Source: Rhabdophis nuchalis (Eukaryota > Chordata > Lepidosauria > Squamata > Natricidae). From it: a DNA stretch of 64,000 nt. Shown here piece after piece: positions 12,980 through 24,850 of the stretch (positions are counted from its first letter, which is position 1; each line of letters begins with the position of its first letter). Made by a program: the position numbers and the translations under genes. The stretch covers positions 58,033,850 through 58,097,849 of the forward strand of contig CM077645.1 in assembly GCA_039707465.1 (NCBI GenBank). The letters are read 5' to 3'. The notes under the pieces are model-generated. The model saw only the letters and a list, made by a program, of their open reading frames with translations, made no database searches and was not told the origin of the DNA.

Positions 12980-13545
12980 TTATGCATATACCCACATATA
13001 TTATATGACACAGAGAAACAACACAATCTAGTTTGATTGTATACATGTGCATGGCAAGAAAACTAATCTTGCGAGTTTACTAGATGGATGGCATAGGAAA
13101 CAAAGCTGTTACAAAATCTGGTAGTCCTGTTAGCAACTTCCTCCCAGAAGGGAGCAATAGAAACAGACCATGAAGTGGGTGTGTGGGGTTTTTAACAATG
13201 CTTTTCGACATAAGCACATAGCACTTATAAGCAGTAATCCTGAATAACAGGAAGCAAGCTTCCTATAATCTTCTTGGCTATCCTTACCACTCTCTGTATG
13301 GACTTTCTACCTGAGGCACTGCTGCCACCAAATCAAACAATGATGCAGTTTGCTAAAATGCTCTCAATTGTTCCTCTGTAAAAAGTGGCCAGGACAGAAG
13401 GAGAAAGATGTGCTTTCCTCATCTGACACAGGAAATACAGAAACTGGTTTGCACGCTTCACTAAGGATGGTGTGTGGCAGCCACTATGCCATCCAAGAAA
13501 AAAAAAATGCTTCTCTAGGAGACTGATTAAGATTTTCATTAGATA
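12825..13545 (-). mobile_element. Non-LTR retrotransposon 3' fragment (clade unassigned)
   Basis: The minus strand from about 13460 encodes KRANQFLYFLCQMRKAHLSP, FYRGTIESILANCIIV, a stop, then FGGSSASGRKSIQRVVRIAK and KKIIGSLLPVIQDY, and further on FLLLPSGRRLLTGLPDF. This order (short RT tail, 'VWFG' region, 'LLPSGRR' region) is the C-terminus of a LINE ORF family common in fish and reptiles. The 3' UTR holds 'tgacaataaagttattttct' near 12840. Stops and frameshifts make it a pseudo-copy. L2- or Rex1-like affinity is possible but not settled here. Confidence 0.6.
12940..12979. repeat. (CTAA)n microsatellite
   Basis: About ten copies of the tetranucleotide, inside the LINE 3' UTR. Confidence 0.95.
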
Positions 13546-13949
13546 GATGTCTCCATTTCTGGCTTTTTTCTTAGTGTATTTTTGGAAATTATAATTGAGT
13601 CATAACCATTACTGTGTAGCCATTAAAATAAGAAGTACTGGTGAAAATAAAATAAGGTCTTAGTTATTTTTTCACATGATATGATAAGATATTTGCAGAA
13701 AGAAGATGAGTAATTAGAGCATGATATTGGAAGGGGCTAAGATGCAGAAGTAGATGTTGATTGAAAGAATCTCAAGTTACACACACCGTTAAAATAACTT
13801 TTCACAGAATAGCCAGTTCCTTCAAGTTGGAAAGCAGAATAGGAAGAATGTTGAAATTTTGAACATTGACTTGGAGAACATTTCTGTGAATATTGTGGAC
13901 AGATAAGTAAATAAACCAATGGATCATCATACTGGGTTATCACTAGAGG

Positions 13950-14225
13950 CACACATGGCCAGGATCAAATTATTGTACTTCAGACACGTTATGTGAGATC
14001 CTAGTTTTGTAGAGAAAGCTCTGATGTTTGGAAAGGTGAAAGGGGGAAAAAAGGAAATACATGACCAGCAGCAAGATAAATGTACTCAGTTATCATGGCA
14101 ATGGGTACACCATTGAAAGATCAGATTAGGGATAGATTATCGGAAAGAAAAACATTATGTGATGTCTCTAAGAGTTGACACCAACTTGACAGAACATAAT
14201 CAAATCTGACCACCACACTGTAAAC
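13950..14225 (+). mobile_element. BovB-like LINE 3' fragment
   Basis: Plus-strand translation shows the degraded tail of an RTE ORF: KLLYFRHVM, then SFVEKALMFGKVKGGKKGN, then a weak DRLSERKTLCDVS-like stretch. These line up with the 'LQYFGHLMRR..LEKTLMLGKIEG' part of BovB. It is diverged and frameshifted and has lost the usual tail. Confidence 0.5.
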
Positions 14226-15432
14226 AATTAAGTGCAAAATAAATTCAATATATACAGACAGACTCAAACACTAGATCTTCTGTAATGATATTTAAATGGA
14301 TAACTAAATGGATTAGTGATTTTTTAGCCTACCCAAGAGAAACTTAAATTGTTTTCACTGTTTTAACTTAGTATGAAATTTTATATGATCCCATACTCCG
14401 CTGGCATTGATAGCTTTAATAAATTCAATTAAATAATATAATTAATAGTTTGTGACTATAGCTTATGGCCATTTAGCTACTTGCTGTGAAGTGAGATCTG
14501 TAATAAATAATCAAGACCATATTGTTCAAACATATTTCATATTGCCTAAACTTTAAATATGCCTGTTCCTGACATTTTCCTTTTCTGTCTGACAAACTCA
14601 TCTAGTATTATGAAAAATCTAGTAAAAATGTTCTCACATAGAAACACCACCATTCATATTATAATTGACAGGACCGTTTAATCTACATATTTAGGACCCC
14701 TAACCAAGTACTTAGTAGTTCCTTCTGAAGTAGAAGAGTATCAAGATACTCTACAAGGACAAAGATGGAATATGGTACAATGTTTGTACATTAATTTGGA
14801 AAAATATGAAAAATTGTATAAATAACCCACACTGGAATCAAACAGAGATTCCAAAATCTATATTCTTTTTAAAAATTTTGTTAACTGAAACTAATTTTAT
14901 AACCAAAAATGGTGAGGCGTGCTAAACAAACATCAAAACATCAATTTTATTTCTCATAAAATTGGGAACACAGAAGGAATGAACAACAGAAATATGGCAA
15001 GCAGCAATTTCCGTAAAATTATAGAACTCACTTGGAAACTCGTTAAAGGTGGTAGTTTTGTCTATCTATCTAAACTATATGTGATTACATCTTTCTCCCA
15101 AACTGTATAATTCATCATAGGGTATATTTTTAAAGATATTTTTGGAAAGAATTGTGGAAATCCTCTTCCAGTACTGAATAGAAAGAAATCTTGCATTCTT
15201 TCTCTTTTGCCAATTTTGTATTCATTCTCTTCTTTCAATCCTGTGTTTTCTTTGCTCCTACTTCTATAAATGTAAAAAACATATGACTCTAAGGCAGTCA
15301 AATTGTTATCTAAATCAGCTATTTTAAATTTTCAGAACATATCAGAAAACTACTACTGTTCTCTTTCCCACAGATAACTTTGGGACTTGTAAAAAAAACT
15401 GATGAAAATAATGTGGAGATAACTATTTAAAA
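14226..15432. other. Non-coding AT-rich intronic sequence
   Basis: Nothing recognisable on either strand. Confidence 0.55.
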
Positions 15433-15957
15433 TACCATATTTTTGGAGTATAAGATGCACCTTTTTCCCTCAAAAAAGAGGCTGAAAATCTGGGTGCATC
15501 TTATACAGTGAATACAGCATTTTTTGCCCTCCGAAAACCCACCCCCTTCATCAAAATAGCCATGCAGAGTCTTTAGGAAGCTTTCAGAGAGCTCCTGGGG
15601 GCTGGGGAGGGCAGAAATGATCGAAAAATGGGCTGTTTTTTGCTCAATTCCCCCTCCCCAAGCCCCCAGGAGCACTCTATAACCATCCTAAAGGCTATGC
15701 ATGCATTTTGTTTAACCAAAACGGACCATTTGTGAAAAACAGGCAATTGTTTGCTCATTTTTGGGCCCCCAGGAGCACTCTACACGTCTCCTAAAGGCTA
15801 TTCTTCTTTTGAAAAAAAAAAAGTGCCTGTTTTTGCAAAAAACAGGCCGTTTTGGGGAGGTCTACAGAGTGCAAAACCTTTTTTTAAAAATTTGCCTCTT
15901 TAAAATCTTGGTGAGTCTTATACTCTGGTACGTCTTATACTCCGAAAAATATGGGTA
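15433..15957. mobile_element. TA-flanked miniature DNA element, copy M3 (complete)
   Basis: Both ends are present: left TACCATATTTTTGGAGTATA, right ending ACTCCGAAAAATATGGGTA. Inside are several imperfect modules of the form 'ccccaggagcactctataa', 'cctaaaggctatgcatgc' and 'gaaaaacaggc', in direct and inverted orientation, so the element is nearly palindromic in places. At about 525 bp it lacks the microsatellite block that enlarges M2 and M4, so it may be closest to the basic form. No coding sequence. Confidence 0.8.
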
Positions 15958-16048
15958 CATTATTTCAGGGGGGAAAAAATCTCAGAAAGAATATTGCAAT
16001 GGCCTCCTTAATATCAGTATTTATAGATGCCTCTGTGTTATCCTAAAG

Positions 16049-16583
16049 CAGTTATAACGAACCTTTTTCACTTCGGGTGCCAAAAGTATGCGTGCCCACA
16101 CCTGTAATTTAAAGCCCCTTGTGCTGTTCCCCCTGTGCATGCGTGTGTGACTCTCCCTGTTGCCATGTGCATGCATGCATGGCTTTTTTGGAGCCTAGGG
16201 AGGCAAAAACGGCTTCCCCTGCCCCCCTGAGGCCCTTTTCTGACTTCCGATGGGCCCAGTTTTTGCTGCAGAGGCTTTCCTGGAGCTTGAGGAGGGCAAA
16301 AACGGCCCACCCTAAGCTCCAGAAAAGGCCCTCCAGAGATTGAAAATGGCCTCCCAGAGCCTTTGTGCGAGGCCTATACTTACCTGGCATTGCATGGAGA
16401 CTCCTGGGAACGGAAGGGCAGCATGGGCAGGCCAGTCAAAAATCAGCTGGCCAGCGCTCTCATGCCAGCATGCACATGTGCATGCATGCGCACTGGAGCT
16501 GAGCTAGGGCAATGGCTCACGTGCCCACTGATGCGGCTCCACCTGCCACCCGTGGCACATATGTCATAGGTTCGCCATCATGA
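16049..16583. mobile_element. hAT-like miniature element
   Basis: Terminal inverted repeats: left 'cagttataacgaacct', right 'aggttcgccatcatg'. Both are close to the common hAT end 'cagtggtggcgaacc'. They are followed inward by 'gggtgcc' and 'ggcacat'. The flanks tcctaaag (16041-16048) and tcctaaaa (16584-16591) form an 8-bp target duplication with one mismatch, as expected for hAT. The interior is GC-rich with 'gtgcatgcatgc' runs and no transposase. Confidence 0.8.
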
Positions 16584-16591
16584 TCCTAAAA

Positions 16592-17688
16592 CATTCATGT
16601 ATTCCTAAACTATATTTCTAAATTAAACCATATGGCTACATAAACAGGAACAAAGCTTTGGTTTTCTAGTATATAGAATATTTCAAAACAGTATGCATTG
16701 TAACATTTTTGTAAAAAAATAAAATAAAAAATACACACACACACAATAGCCTAAAAAGACATTGGAAAATATCTGGGAGCTTAGTATAAAGATTCAAATT
16801 CAATAAATTCATTATATTGTTCATTGTTAGAAAAAGACCTGTGATAGAAGAAAAAATATTTTTTCACTTACCAGTAGAATCTATTCAGAGTTATGGATTC
16901 TTGTAGAAGTAGCCATCTTCTTCCAAATTCAACTGAACTATACAACTAAGAAGAAAAATTAAAAGAAACACAGTGTCTTAATCTTCTGCCAAACATTCAT
17001 CTTGTTTTAATTCTCTTACAATGTGAATGATTACCCAGATTGTTTTTAACTCTCAGTCTCCTTTTTCACACCTGCCAAGAATGTTTACAAAAATATTCTC
17101 TAAAGAAGCGCTCTTGATAATCTAAAAATATGTTCTATAAAATGTTTCTTTTTAATTATCTCCTCTCACTTTAGTGTCTAATGAGAAAATGTGTGCAGCA
17201 GCAATGCTGCCCAAATCATAAAATATTTGCTTTAATACGAGATGGCAAAATACACTGATTGTTGTCATAGGTTTGTTTTAGAATGGGTCAAATACTCAAA
17301 CAAATGTATTTGTTACATCTGATACAGATTTAACAGCAGAATACACTTTTTCTATCTGCAACCTCTTCCATTTTACTCTGGAATCAGAGTGTTCCCTAGA
17401 TTTACCAAAATTTTATTTCTTGAAAACAAAGTGATTTTTTTTTCTGTATCACATTCAAGTCTTTTAGAAAGTCTTTGAAATTTGAAGTGATGGAAGATGC
17501 TAGTAAGGTTATTATTGGAAGAAGGGGGCTGGTTGATATGTGTCTTTTCTTCATTCTGTTTCTCCTGTTTCCTGAATATCCATGTTTTGTGATTTGATAG
17601 TAGCTGTTCCTTGGTAGCATTTTTCTTTGGAATATAATTGCAAGATGAGAAATGTTGGGGAGGAAATATACAAAGAAAAACAGAATAC
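16592..17688. other. Non-coding AT-rich intronic sequence
   Basis: No gene or element recognised. There is a short (AC)n at about 16730. Confidence 0.55.
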
Positions 17689-18281
17689 AGGTAGACCTTG
17701 ACTTACAACAGTTCATGTAGTAACTGTTCAAAGTTACTGTTCTGACCTAGGTTTCCTGAAACAGTAAAAAAGCACATGCTTAGTCTCAAATTCTCTTTTT
17801 ATTTCAATGGCTGTGAATTATGTTCATTCACAGCCTGTAATTAGTCACAAATAGTTTGTAAAGAGTCCAACAGAAGTCTGCCAAAGTCTTTCGGGATAAG
17901 GCTGATAAGCACCCACCTTTATCCCCCTTGAAATGTGGCCAAAGATCTAATTGGCAATTAGCTTTGCAAGGCCACATGGAGCAAGGTCAAAACGAAGCTT
18001 CAGAATTTAAACCGACCAGAACAAACAAAGTTGCTTCCTGCAAGGATCACGTGACGGTTGGTGTGTCTAGGGTCATGTGATTCCATTTTGTGACGTTCTA
18101 ACAAGCAGAGTCACTGACAAAACCAGATTCAGTTACAACCATATTATTAATTTAAGAATTGCAGTGATTCACTTAACAAATGTGGCAAGAAAAACCATAA
18201 AATGTGTCAAACACACAACAAATTTCTCACTTAGTAACATATGCTTTGCGCTCAGTTGTGGTTATAAGTTGAGGACTACCT
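17689..18281. mobile_element. Non-autonomous TIR element ('aggtagtcctcgacttac' family)
   Basis: Left end 'aggtagaccttgacttacaa' and right end 'ttataagttgaggactacct' are inverted repeats. The flanks share 'atac' (17685-17688 and 18282-18285). The right part has the 'cacttaacaaatgtggcaag' and 'ctcacttagtaaca' modules. The middle third (about 17750-18040) looks unlike the ends and may be a further insertion. A related fragment lies at 63431. Superfamily not determined. Confidence 0.65.
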
Positions 18282-18345
18282 ATACTCATAGAACTGCACC
18301 TCCTATCCATAATAAATAAATAAATAAATAAATATATTCGAAATA

Positions 18346-18413
18346 GCTCGAAATAGATCTATCCTGGTCTCTTCTAATTTAATTTATTGATCAGCTCATA
18401 AAACTAACACACA
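18346..18413. repeat. 68-bp direct repeat, left copy
   Basis: Identical or near-identical to 19953-20020. The two copies bracket a 1.5-kb block holding a tRNA-like SINE head and an L2 element. It starts 'gctcgaaatagatctatc' and ends 'aaactaacacaca'. It is much longer than ordinary LINE target duplications. Confidence 0.9.
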
Positions 18414-18449
18414 TATCTAAAATATTATACAATGTAATTCTTGGCTTGC

Positions 18450-18520
18450 TGTTTGGATGGTCTCTAGCGATGAGCCGATGGGCAGTAAGGGAAACAGTAT
18501 GTCTCCTCCCTTTAATTGGG
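18450..18520. repeat. Repeat segment shared with 50645-50715
   Basis: 'gatggtctct..gatgagc' followed by 'gggaaacagtatgtct' and 'aattggggcc' recur at 50650-50715 next to the foldback element. This is a dispersed repeat of unknown class, possibly part of a Penelope-like element. Confidence 0.6.
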
Positions 18521-18594
18521 GCCTAATAATAACAGGTTGTTGTGAAACAATTACCTATACTAATATACCCTGTCTAAGCTGATATAATAGGGGA

Positions 18595-18690
18595 ACTGTT
18601 TTGGCTTAAGTGTGAGGTTCCTCGCCTTGCATGCAACATAGCCCCGGTTCGAATCCCAGTAAGGGGTATGGCCAGCTGATGAGAGCTAAT
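18595..18690 (+). mobile_element. tRNA-like SINE head (candidate)
   Basis: A perfect Pol III B box, GGTTCGAATCC, lies at 18646-18656. An A-box-like 'tggcttaagtgt' lies about 44 bp upstream. A tail 'cagctgatgagagctaat' follows and then runs into the L2 3' tail, which lies in the opposite orientation. The sequence does not fold into a full tRNA by eye, so a SINE head or tRNA pseudogene is more likely than a functional tRNA. Confidence 0.5.
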
Positions 18691-19952
18691 ATTTATTTAT
18701 TTATTTATTTAAATTTATATCCCGCCCTTCTCCACGAAGGACCCAGGGCGGCGCACAGGAAAATTTAAAAACATACAAAATAACAATAAATATAATTTAG
18801 AAAACAATTAAATAACCTATCCTGCGCTAAAACCAAATTTTAAAAACCCAATTTAAAACTACCTAAAAGTCCCCATGGGAGGTTAGGCTAGGCCGGCTTG
18901 TTGGAACAAATATGTCTTAAGACATTGGCGGAAGAGGCGGAGGTCGGTGATGGTACGTAATTCAGGGGGTAGGTCATTCCAAAGGGCTGGGCCCGCCACA
19001 GAGAAGGCTCTTCCCCTGGGTGTCGCCAGTCGGCATTGTCCGGCGGACGGCACCCTGAGAAGGCCCTCTCTGTGGGAGCGTATCGGTCTAAGGGATGTAT
19101 GGGGCAGGAGGCGGTCTCGCATATAACTAGGCCCCGAGCCATGGAGCGCTTTAAAGATAGTTGTCAAAACCTTGAAGCGCACTCGAAAAACCACAGGAAG
19201 CCAATGCAGCTCGCGCAGGATCGGTGTTATGTGGGAGCATCTAGTGGCTCCCATAATCACCCGCGCGGCTGCGTTTTGGACTAGCTGTAGCTTTCGAGTG
19301 CACCTCAAGGGAAGCCCCATGTAGAGAGCATTACAGTAGTCGAGTCGGGACGTCACGAGAGCTTGAGTGACTGTGCGAAGGGCAGCCCGGTCCAGTAAGG
19401 GGCGCAATTGGCGCATCAGGCGTACCTGATGAAACGCCCCCCTGGCCACGGCCGCCACATGGTCCTCCATGGACAGCCGGGAATCCAGGAGGACACCCAA
19501 ATTGCGCGCCCTCTCCACGGGGGCCAGTGTTTCGCCCCCAATGGCCAGAGTTGGTGTAATCTGGCTGAACCGGGGTGCCGGAAACCACAGCCACTCAGTC
19601 TTGGCAGGGTTGAGCTTGAGTTTGTTACCACCCATCCAGATCCGTACGGCCTCCAAACACCGGGACAGCACTTCGGCGGCATCGTTGGGGTGGTTTGGGG
19701 TGGATATGTACAGCTGGGTGTCATCAGCGTACAGGTGGTACTCCACCCCAAAACCACGGATGATCTCACCCAGCGGCTTCATATATGTGTTGAAAAGGAG
19801 GGGCGAGAGGACCGACCCCTGAGGAACCCCACATAAGAGAGGCCTCGAGGTCGACCTCTGCCCTCCCATCAACACATATTGCGACCGACCAGAGAGGTAG
19901 GATGAGAACCACCGCAAAACGGTGCCTCCCAGCCCCAACCCCCCCAGTCGGT
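18691..19952 (-). mobile_element. L2 LINE, 5'-truncated, copy 1
   Basis: Minus-strand L2 element with an open reverse-transcriptase ORF, the L2 3' UTR ('gggcgggatataaat') and a (TAAA)n tail. It is truncated at the 5' end at about 19952, just where the right 68-bp repeat begins. It belongs with copy 2 (27739-28214) to a subfamily with 'CRLATPRGRAFSVA' and 'ELRTITDL'. Confidence 0.9.
18883..19938 (-). CDS. L2 reverse transcriptase, C-terminal part
   Basis: An open frame of 351 codons encodes the reverse-transcriptase palm and C-terminal domain of an L2-clade LINE, which copies the element RNA into DNA at a nicked target. Motif B-like GVPQGSVLSPLLF is at residues 37-49 and catalytic YADD at 70-73, followed by TEWLWFP, SRLDYCNALYMGLPLR, NAAARVIMG and LHWLPVVFRVRFK. 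The methionine is internal, because the 5' part (endonuclease, first RT motifs with the other catalytic Asp) is missing. The copy cannot be autonomous. The frame is intact to its natural stop, suggesting a fairly recent insertion. Confidence 0.85.
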   Translation of the reverse strand: MGLGGTVLRWFSSYLSGRSQYVLMGGQRSTSRPLLCGVPQGSVLSPLLFNTYMKPLGEIIRGFGVEYHLYADDTQLYISTPNHPNDAAEVLSRCLEAVRIWMGGNKLKLNPAKTEWLWFPAPRFSQITPTLAIGGETLAPVERARNLGVLLDSRLSMEDHVAAVARGAFHQVRLMRQLRPLLDRAALRTVTQALVTSRLDYCNALYMGLPLRCTRKLQLVQNAAARVIMGATRCSHITPILRELHWLPVVFRVRFKVLTTIFKALHGSGPSYMRDRLLPHTSLRPIRSHREGLLRVPSAGQCRLATPRGRAFSVAGPALWNDLPPELRTITDLRLFRQCLKTYLFQQAGLA

Positions 19953-20013
19953 GCTCGAAATAGATCTATCCTGGTCTCTTCTAATTTAATTTATTGATCA
20001 GCTCATAAAACTA

Positions 20014-20020
<7 letters not shown>
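19953..20020. repeat. 68-bp direct repeat, right copy
   Basis: Partner of 18346-18413. It starts exactly at the 5' truncation point of the L2 copy and runs into an (AC)n tract. Confidence 0.9.
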
Positions 20021-20200
<180 letters not shown>

Positions 20201-23200
20201 TTTACTTTAGGAGAAAATAATTATAAGTTATTAAGTGACAATAACTGGGGATAGTGCTAAATAATTTAAATCTTGATTTAGCCCTTAACCAACAATATCT
20301 TTCCCAATTTTTATCTTTTTTACTTTAGCAAGCATACCTGTATCACATAGCTGTTCCTATAATATAATTCAGATTCCTTTAATCATGATAACAGAATCCT
20401 ACAGCTAGTATGGCTTATGTCACAGCCTGCTGATTTCTCAGTTATGAAGCTGGTGATGTCAATACAATACTTTACTCTTGACAAAAAAAAAAAATAACCA
20501 TCTGGAAAACGAAAGTGAAGAAAGGTTGGGATAACTCTCACTGAGTAAATCCCAAAATAGTGAACTTCATTAGCCACCATTCATTCAGGAATGTCTTTGC
20601 TGAATTGACAAAAAAGACTCTTGTTTAAAGAGTGGGTTCTACTCTGTGACCCAGTTAACAATGTGCTGTCAACTATGCTAAGTATATAACTTAATGCAGA
20701 AGAAATCTCTATTTTCTTACATTCAAAAGATGAATGCAAGACACTATGGCCAACAGGAATAAAAATAATTGACAGTACTGTCACAATGAAAAGACTTTAA
20801 AGGTGCAACAATACAGAATTCCGTAAACCTGGAAATTTGGATCTTAATCTGTGTCAGATACAAATGATAGAATACTTGGCACGAAAGAATGGCTTTAAAT
20901 TTTTCAGCAGCTTTATCAGAAGGTTTGGAAGAGCCTATATAACAGAATGTGTTTTATCTTTATAGTTGGATCAAGTTGACAGTGAGCTCCTGTAATGGGA
21001 TTTCAATTGTCCTGATTTTTTATTTGCTGGGGAAAAGCAGACAAGTCTGCTGCAATTAAGCAAGGAGAAAGGAAGACGGGACTTATTGATCACCACTAAA
21101 AATGACTCTGTAGAAACACAATGAACCTAAAGTGTTTATTTATTAATCAAATTTATCACTGGCAATTATGTTGTTACCTAGTTGGACAATGAAACATTTG
21201 CATGCAAACAATCAAGTTCAGAGAATATTAAGATTACCACAGTTCGTTCCTGAACAACATATATTTAATTATATAAGAACTATTTTATTTTAAATGGGGG
21301 GAGGTAGGGACAGTGAAGAGAATAAAAATAAGTTAAAGTAATGAAAAATAAGGCTGATAAAGAACTTCAACTAAATGTCATACAATGAGAGGCAAAGAAC
21401 AGAATGATCTACTCCAAGGATGGGCTTTTGGAGGTGAAAAATACTAATTGATTATGCATATTGATGTGAGAAAAAGCCCGTTATATCACTGGAAAGAAAT
21501 GTGTCCTAATATTTGAGACTGCAAAGCCATAAAGTCCACTGAATAAAAAAATTATCTTCAAAACTGTCCAAATGAGTTGGAGCACTGGATTTGATAACAT
21601 CCCATTATTTTGGAAATATGACTCAAATATTTAATTTGAATTGAATCATTCCTTAGAATATTTGCATTATCCAAGAGTCCCAACACATCCAACCAGATTC
21701 TATGAGAAGATTTTGTTCCCTACTTTTAGGCTTCATGCTTCTGGTTTTCAGAAAGATGCAGTACAAATTAGACAACCACAGCACAATAATGGATACTTCG
21801 CTGGATTGACATATTACTGTGGGTAAATGCTCTATTCAAATGGTACTCAAACTGTATTTATAAAAAACAAAAGTACCAAATAATTAAATAGCTATGAAAC
21901 AGAATTGTGTGTCAGGTTAAATCTAAGCACCCAAGCTTCACAAATTTGACCTTAACTAAGACATCAGATAAATAAAAAGCTTTCAACAGGGAGTTTTTGT
22001 CAAACATTTGCTGGGGAATCGTATTATTGTGGCTAGGCAGAAATTTGGTAGACTGGAAATAACCTAGCCATGTTTTTATTCCTTTAAAAATGGTACATTG
22101 GCCATTTGTCTTCCAGTTGTTTACACTGCTATATAAAAGTGACAAGGTGTTGCTTTTCAAAAAAAATATCTTGTTTTAACAACAGATAAAATCAGATAAG
22201 CCATACACAATTGCCTTCATTTTCCTACGATCAAGTTGGCAATTCTTCATTTTTTGATTAAATTGAAGAATATGCATACTAGAAACAAAAACAATTTCAC
22301 TATTGATGGGCAAGTTTCTTTTCATTTCCTTCAAATATAGAAAATAAATGTTACACAGAGCATAGATTGAATTAACCCCTTAAGAACTTCTTGTCTGTGA
22401 AATCACCTATTTTTCCCATTTCCTTTTTTTCCAGTATTATGAGAAAATGTGTGACAACTATTATCTTTCCACAGATAATTTGTATCCTTAGTTATTCTAA
22501 ACTGCATTTGTACCATAATATTACATACCTCTATAATTTCATGTTTGTTATTCTAGAGATGTACAGAGTATGGGCATGAAATAGTTTGAGCTACGAATGT
22601 CATCAATCAAAGGTTGATGACATTTCCACTATTATATTACTTTGATCTGAGACACTAAAATGAATGAGATTTTTATGAGATCTTGCATTTATCCATGCAG
22701 GATAATTATTCATTGGTTGTCACCAATTTAAAGATTGTGAAAAGGAGCAGACGGAGAGAACAATTTGAAAGAGAACAGGTGAAAAATGTCACATGGAAGT
22801 ATAGAATTATTATGTTGAGATTTTGTGTACCAATATAGCACTCTAAATTGACTTAGAAATATGGAAAATTTCCTTGGTATTCTTATGATATCAGACCTAC
22901 CCTCTGGTTTTGAAGTGGGTCCCCATCTTAAATTTAGAGGGAAACCACTTGGATGCTCTTTGAAAAATGTAAAAAAATAAGATTAGGAAAAAGGAGTTTC
23001 AAAGTGAAATTACATTTCTAAGCACAGATAGACATGCAAACATGGCCCTTCTTTGGGCAGAGAAGATGGTTAAATGATTTTAGGTGAGTCACTAAACACT
23101 GTTTTTTAGTTCTAGTCAAATGAAGTTTTTAAAAAAAAATCTATCCACCAACCTGAATTGGACCAGGATGGTAGACTTCAGATCATGAACCTTCATTTAA

Positions 23201-24033
23201 GTTCATGTGTACATGTGAGTATGTTTGTGTGTAATTCCTTTTTGTCCTGTTTATTAAACAAATAAAGGTTAAAAAACATAATTGATGAAGTCTTTTGAAA
23301 GCTGTACAAAGATGTGTGTGTGTGTGTGTAATCAATTTGAAGGTGTAGAAAGTGCATATTTATTTTAAATAAATCACTGGTTTAAAACAAATTAGCTTTG
23401 ATTTTTAAGTGGTAAGCAAGTGGCCAATGATGGCAAAGGTTTCTGTAAGAGATTGTTGCACATTTAATGTACTTATTCAAGATGTCTTGGGAGCATTGAC
23501 CAGCCAAACCTCAGGGTAATTTTCTCAGTTTTCATGCATTTCTACAAGCAAACTCTTTTGTGGCAGTTCTTTAGTTCCATCTGATGAATAATGCAACCAT
23601 GAAGGTATTCTGGTTATTATCATCATCTCCTTCCCCAGCTTGGAGCAATGCCAATATTTCAGAAAAGACAATCTAAGAAATAACTTTCTCAGATTGTGTG
23701 ATGATGCTCTAATACCTTACAATTTGACAAAAAAAATGAATTTAGAGTACTAAACTATAATTTTAAAGTTCTCACGCTAGACTTTTAGTAACTTATTTTA
23801 GGCAAGTTTTTTTTTAATGTGAAAGAATTTTTAAAATACGATAGTATTTTTAAAAAAAAACAATACACTGTAATGAGAACAATGGTATAGAACACTACTA
23901 AATTTAATTTCATTTGAAATGACATAAGTGCATACCAAAACTATATAAACTGTAGACAGCAACTATAACTATATAGTTATAACCAAATAAATATGACGGT
24001 AACCCTAATAACGATATAGTGTGATATTCAATT

Positions 24034-24091
24034 ATCAAACTATGAGTTAGTCTATACATTGTATCAAACTATGAGTTAGTCTATACATTGT
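24034..24091. repeat. 29-bp perfect tandem duplication
   Basis: The unit starting 'atcaaactatgagttag' occurs twice head to tail without mismatch, suggesting a recent slippage event. Confidence 0.9.
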
Positions 24092-24705
24092 AGCACTAGC
24101 TCCAACTTTCTTGGCTTATGCACAGCAGTGTGCTAATAAATGTATAACAACCAGCACTGCTAGCTTCACTGCTGCCATACCATGAGTTGCCATCAGTTGA
24201 CTGGCATGCTAGGCATTGTGATTTATTTCTGCTCTCAATCGGCACTCACACTTTCACAAAATGTAATAACTAGTTCTTGTAAAACTGTATGAACCCTGTC
24301 CAGCACGCACCCTACTGCTCATACTGATACTAGTCTTGGTATCAATAGCAATCCCTCTTTGAGGGAGAAGAGCAGTTGAAAAATGTGAAAAAAATAAACA
24401 AATGAATAAAAACTATTACTTATTCCATTATGATGGAATTCAATACCCATGGAATTTTAACAACAGGATTATTTAATCTTTATAAACCTATAATGCAGTG
24501 TGACATTTCAGTAAATACAATGATCCATCTTGCTTTCGGAGCTTCATCTAAGCAACAATCTGATCAGGATACTTTTTTTAAAAAAAATATATTTTTTGGA
24601 TAATAAAAGCAGTGCATAAGGAAATAGAGCATAGCAATTATTGTTATTTCTTTTTGAAAGCTTATTCCAGTTAATTTAACTAAGGATTTAAAATTATGTC
24701 ATTAT

Positions 24706-24850
24706 GTCAATCAAGATTCTCAGTCATCCAGGTAGAGTTGTCTAGAAGTTGAGTCATGGCAACTGGACTTCTTTTTCTTTTTGGTTTGAAATGTTTCACT
24801 GCTTATATAAGTAGTTTTGTCGGTCTGAGTTGATTGGGAAAACCCCATGT
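24706..24850 (-). mobile_element. Penelope-like (PLE) tail fragment, candidate
   Basis: 'gtcatccaggta', 'catggcaactggactt' and 'gaaatgtttcactgcttata' are pieces of a dispersed family that I associate with Penelope-like elements. The complement has the order 'gcagtgaaacatttc'. Only about 145 bp is present. A similar tail lies at 57887-58060. Confidence 0.4.

Noticed and set aside
18595..18690. Functional tRNA gene
   Set aside because: The B box is perfect, but the A box is poor, no cloverleaf was found by eye, and the segment abuts an L2 tail. Annotated as a SINE-like head instead.
19408..19836. Plus-strand frames of 117-142 codons opposite L2
   Set aside because: Antisense shadows of the GC-rich L2 reverse-transcriptase ORF. 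The same shadows recur at 45296 and 58322.
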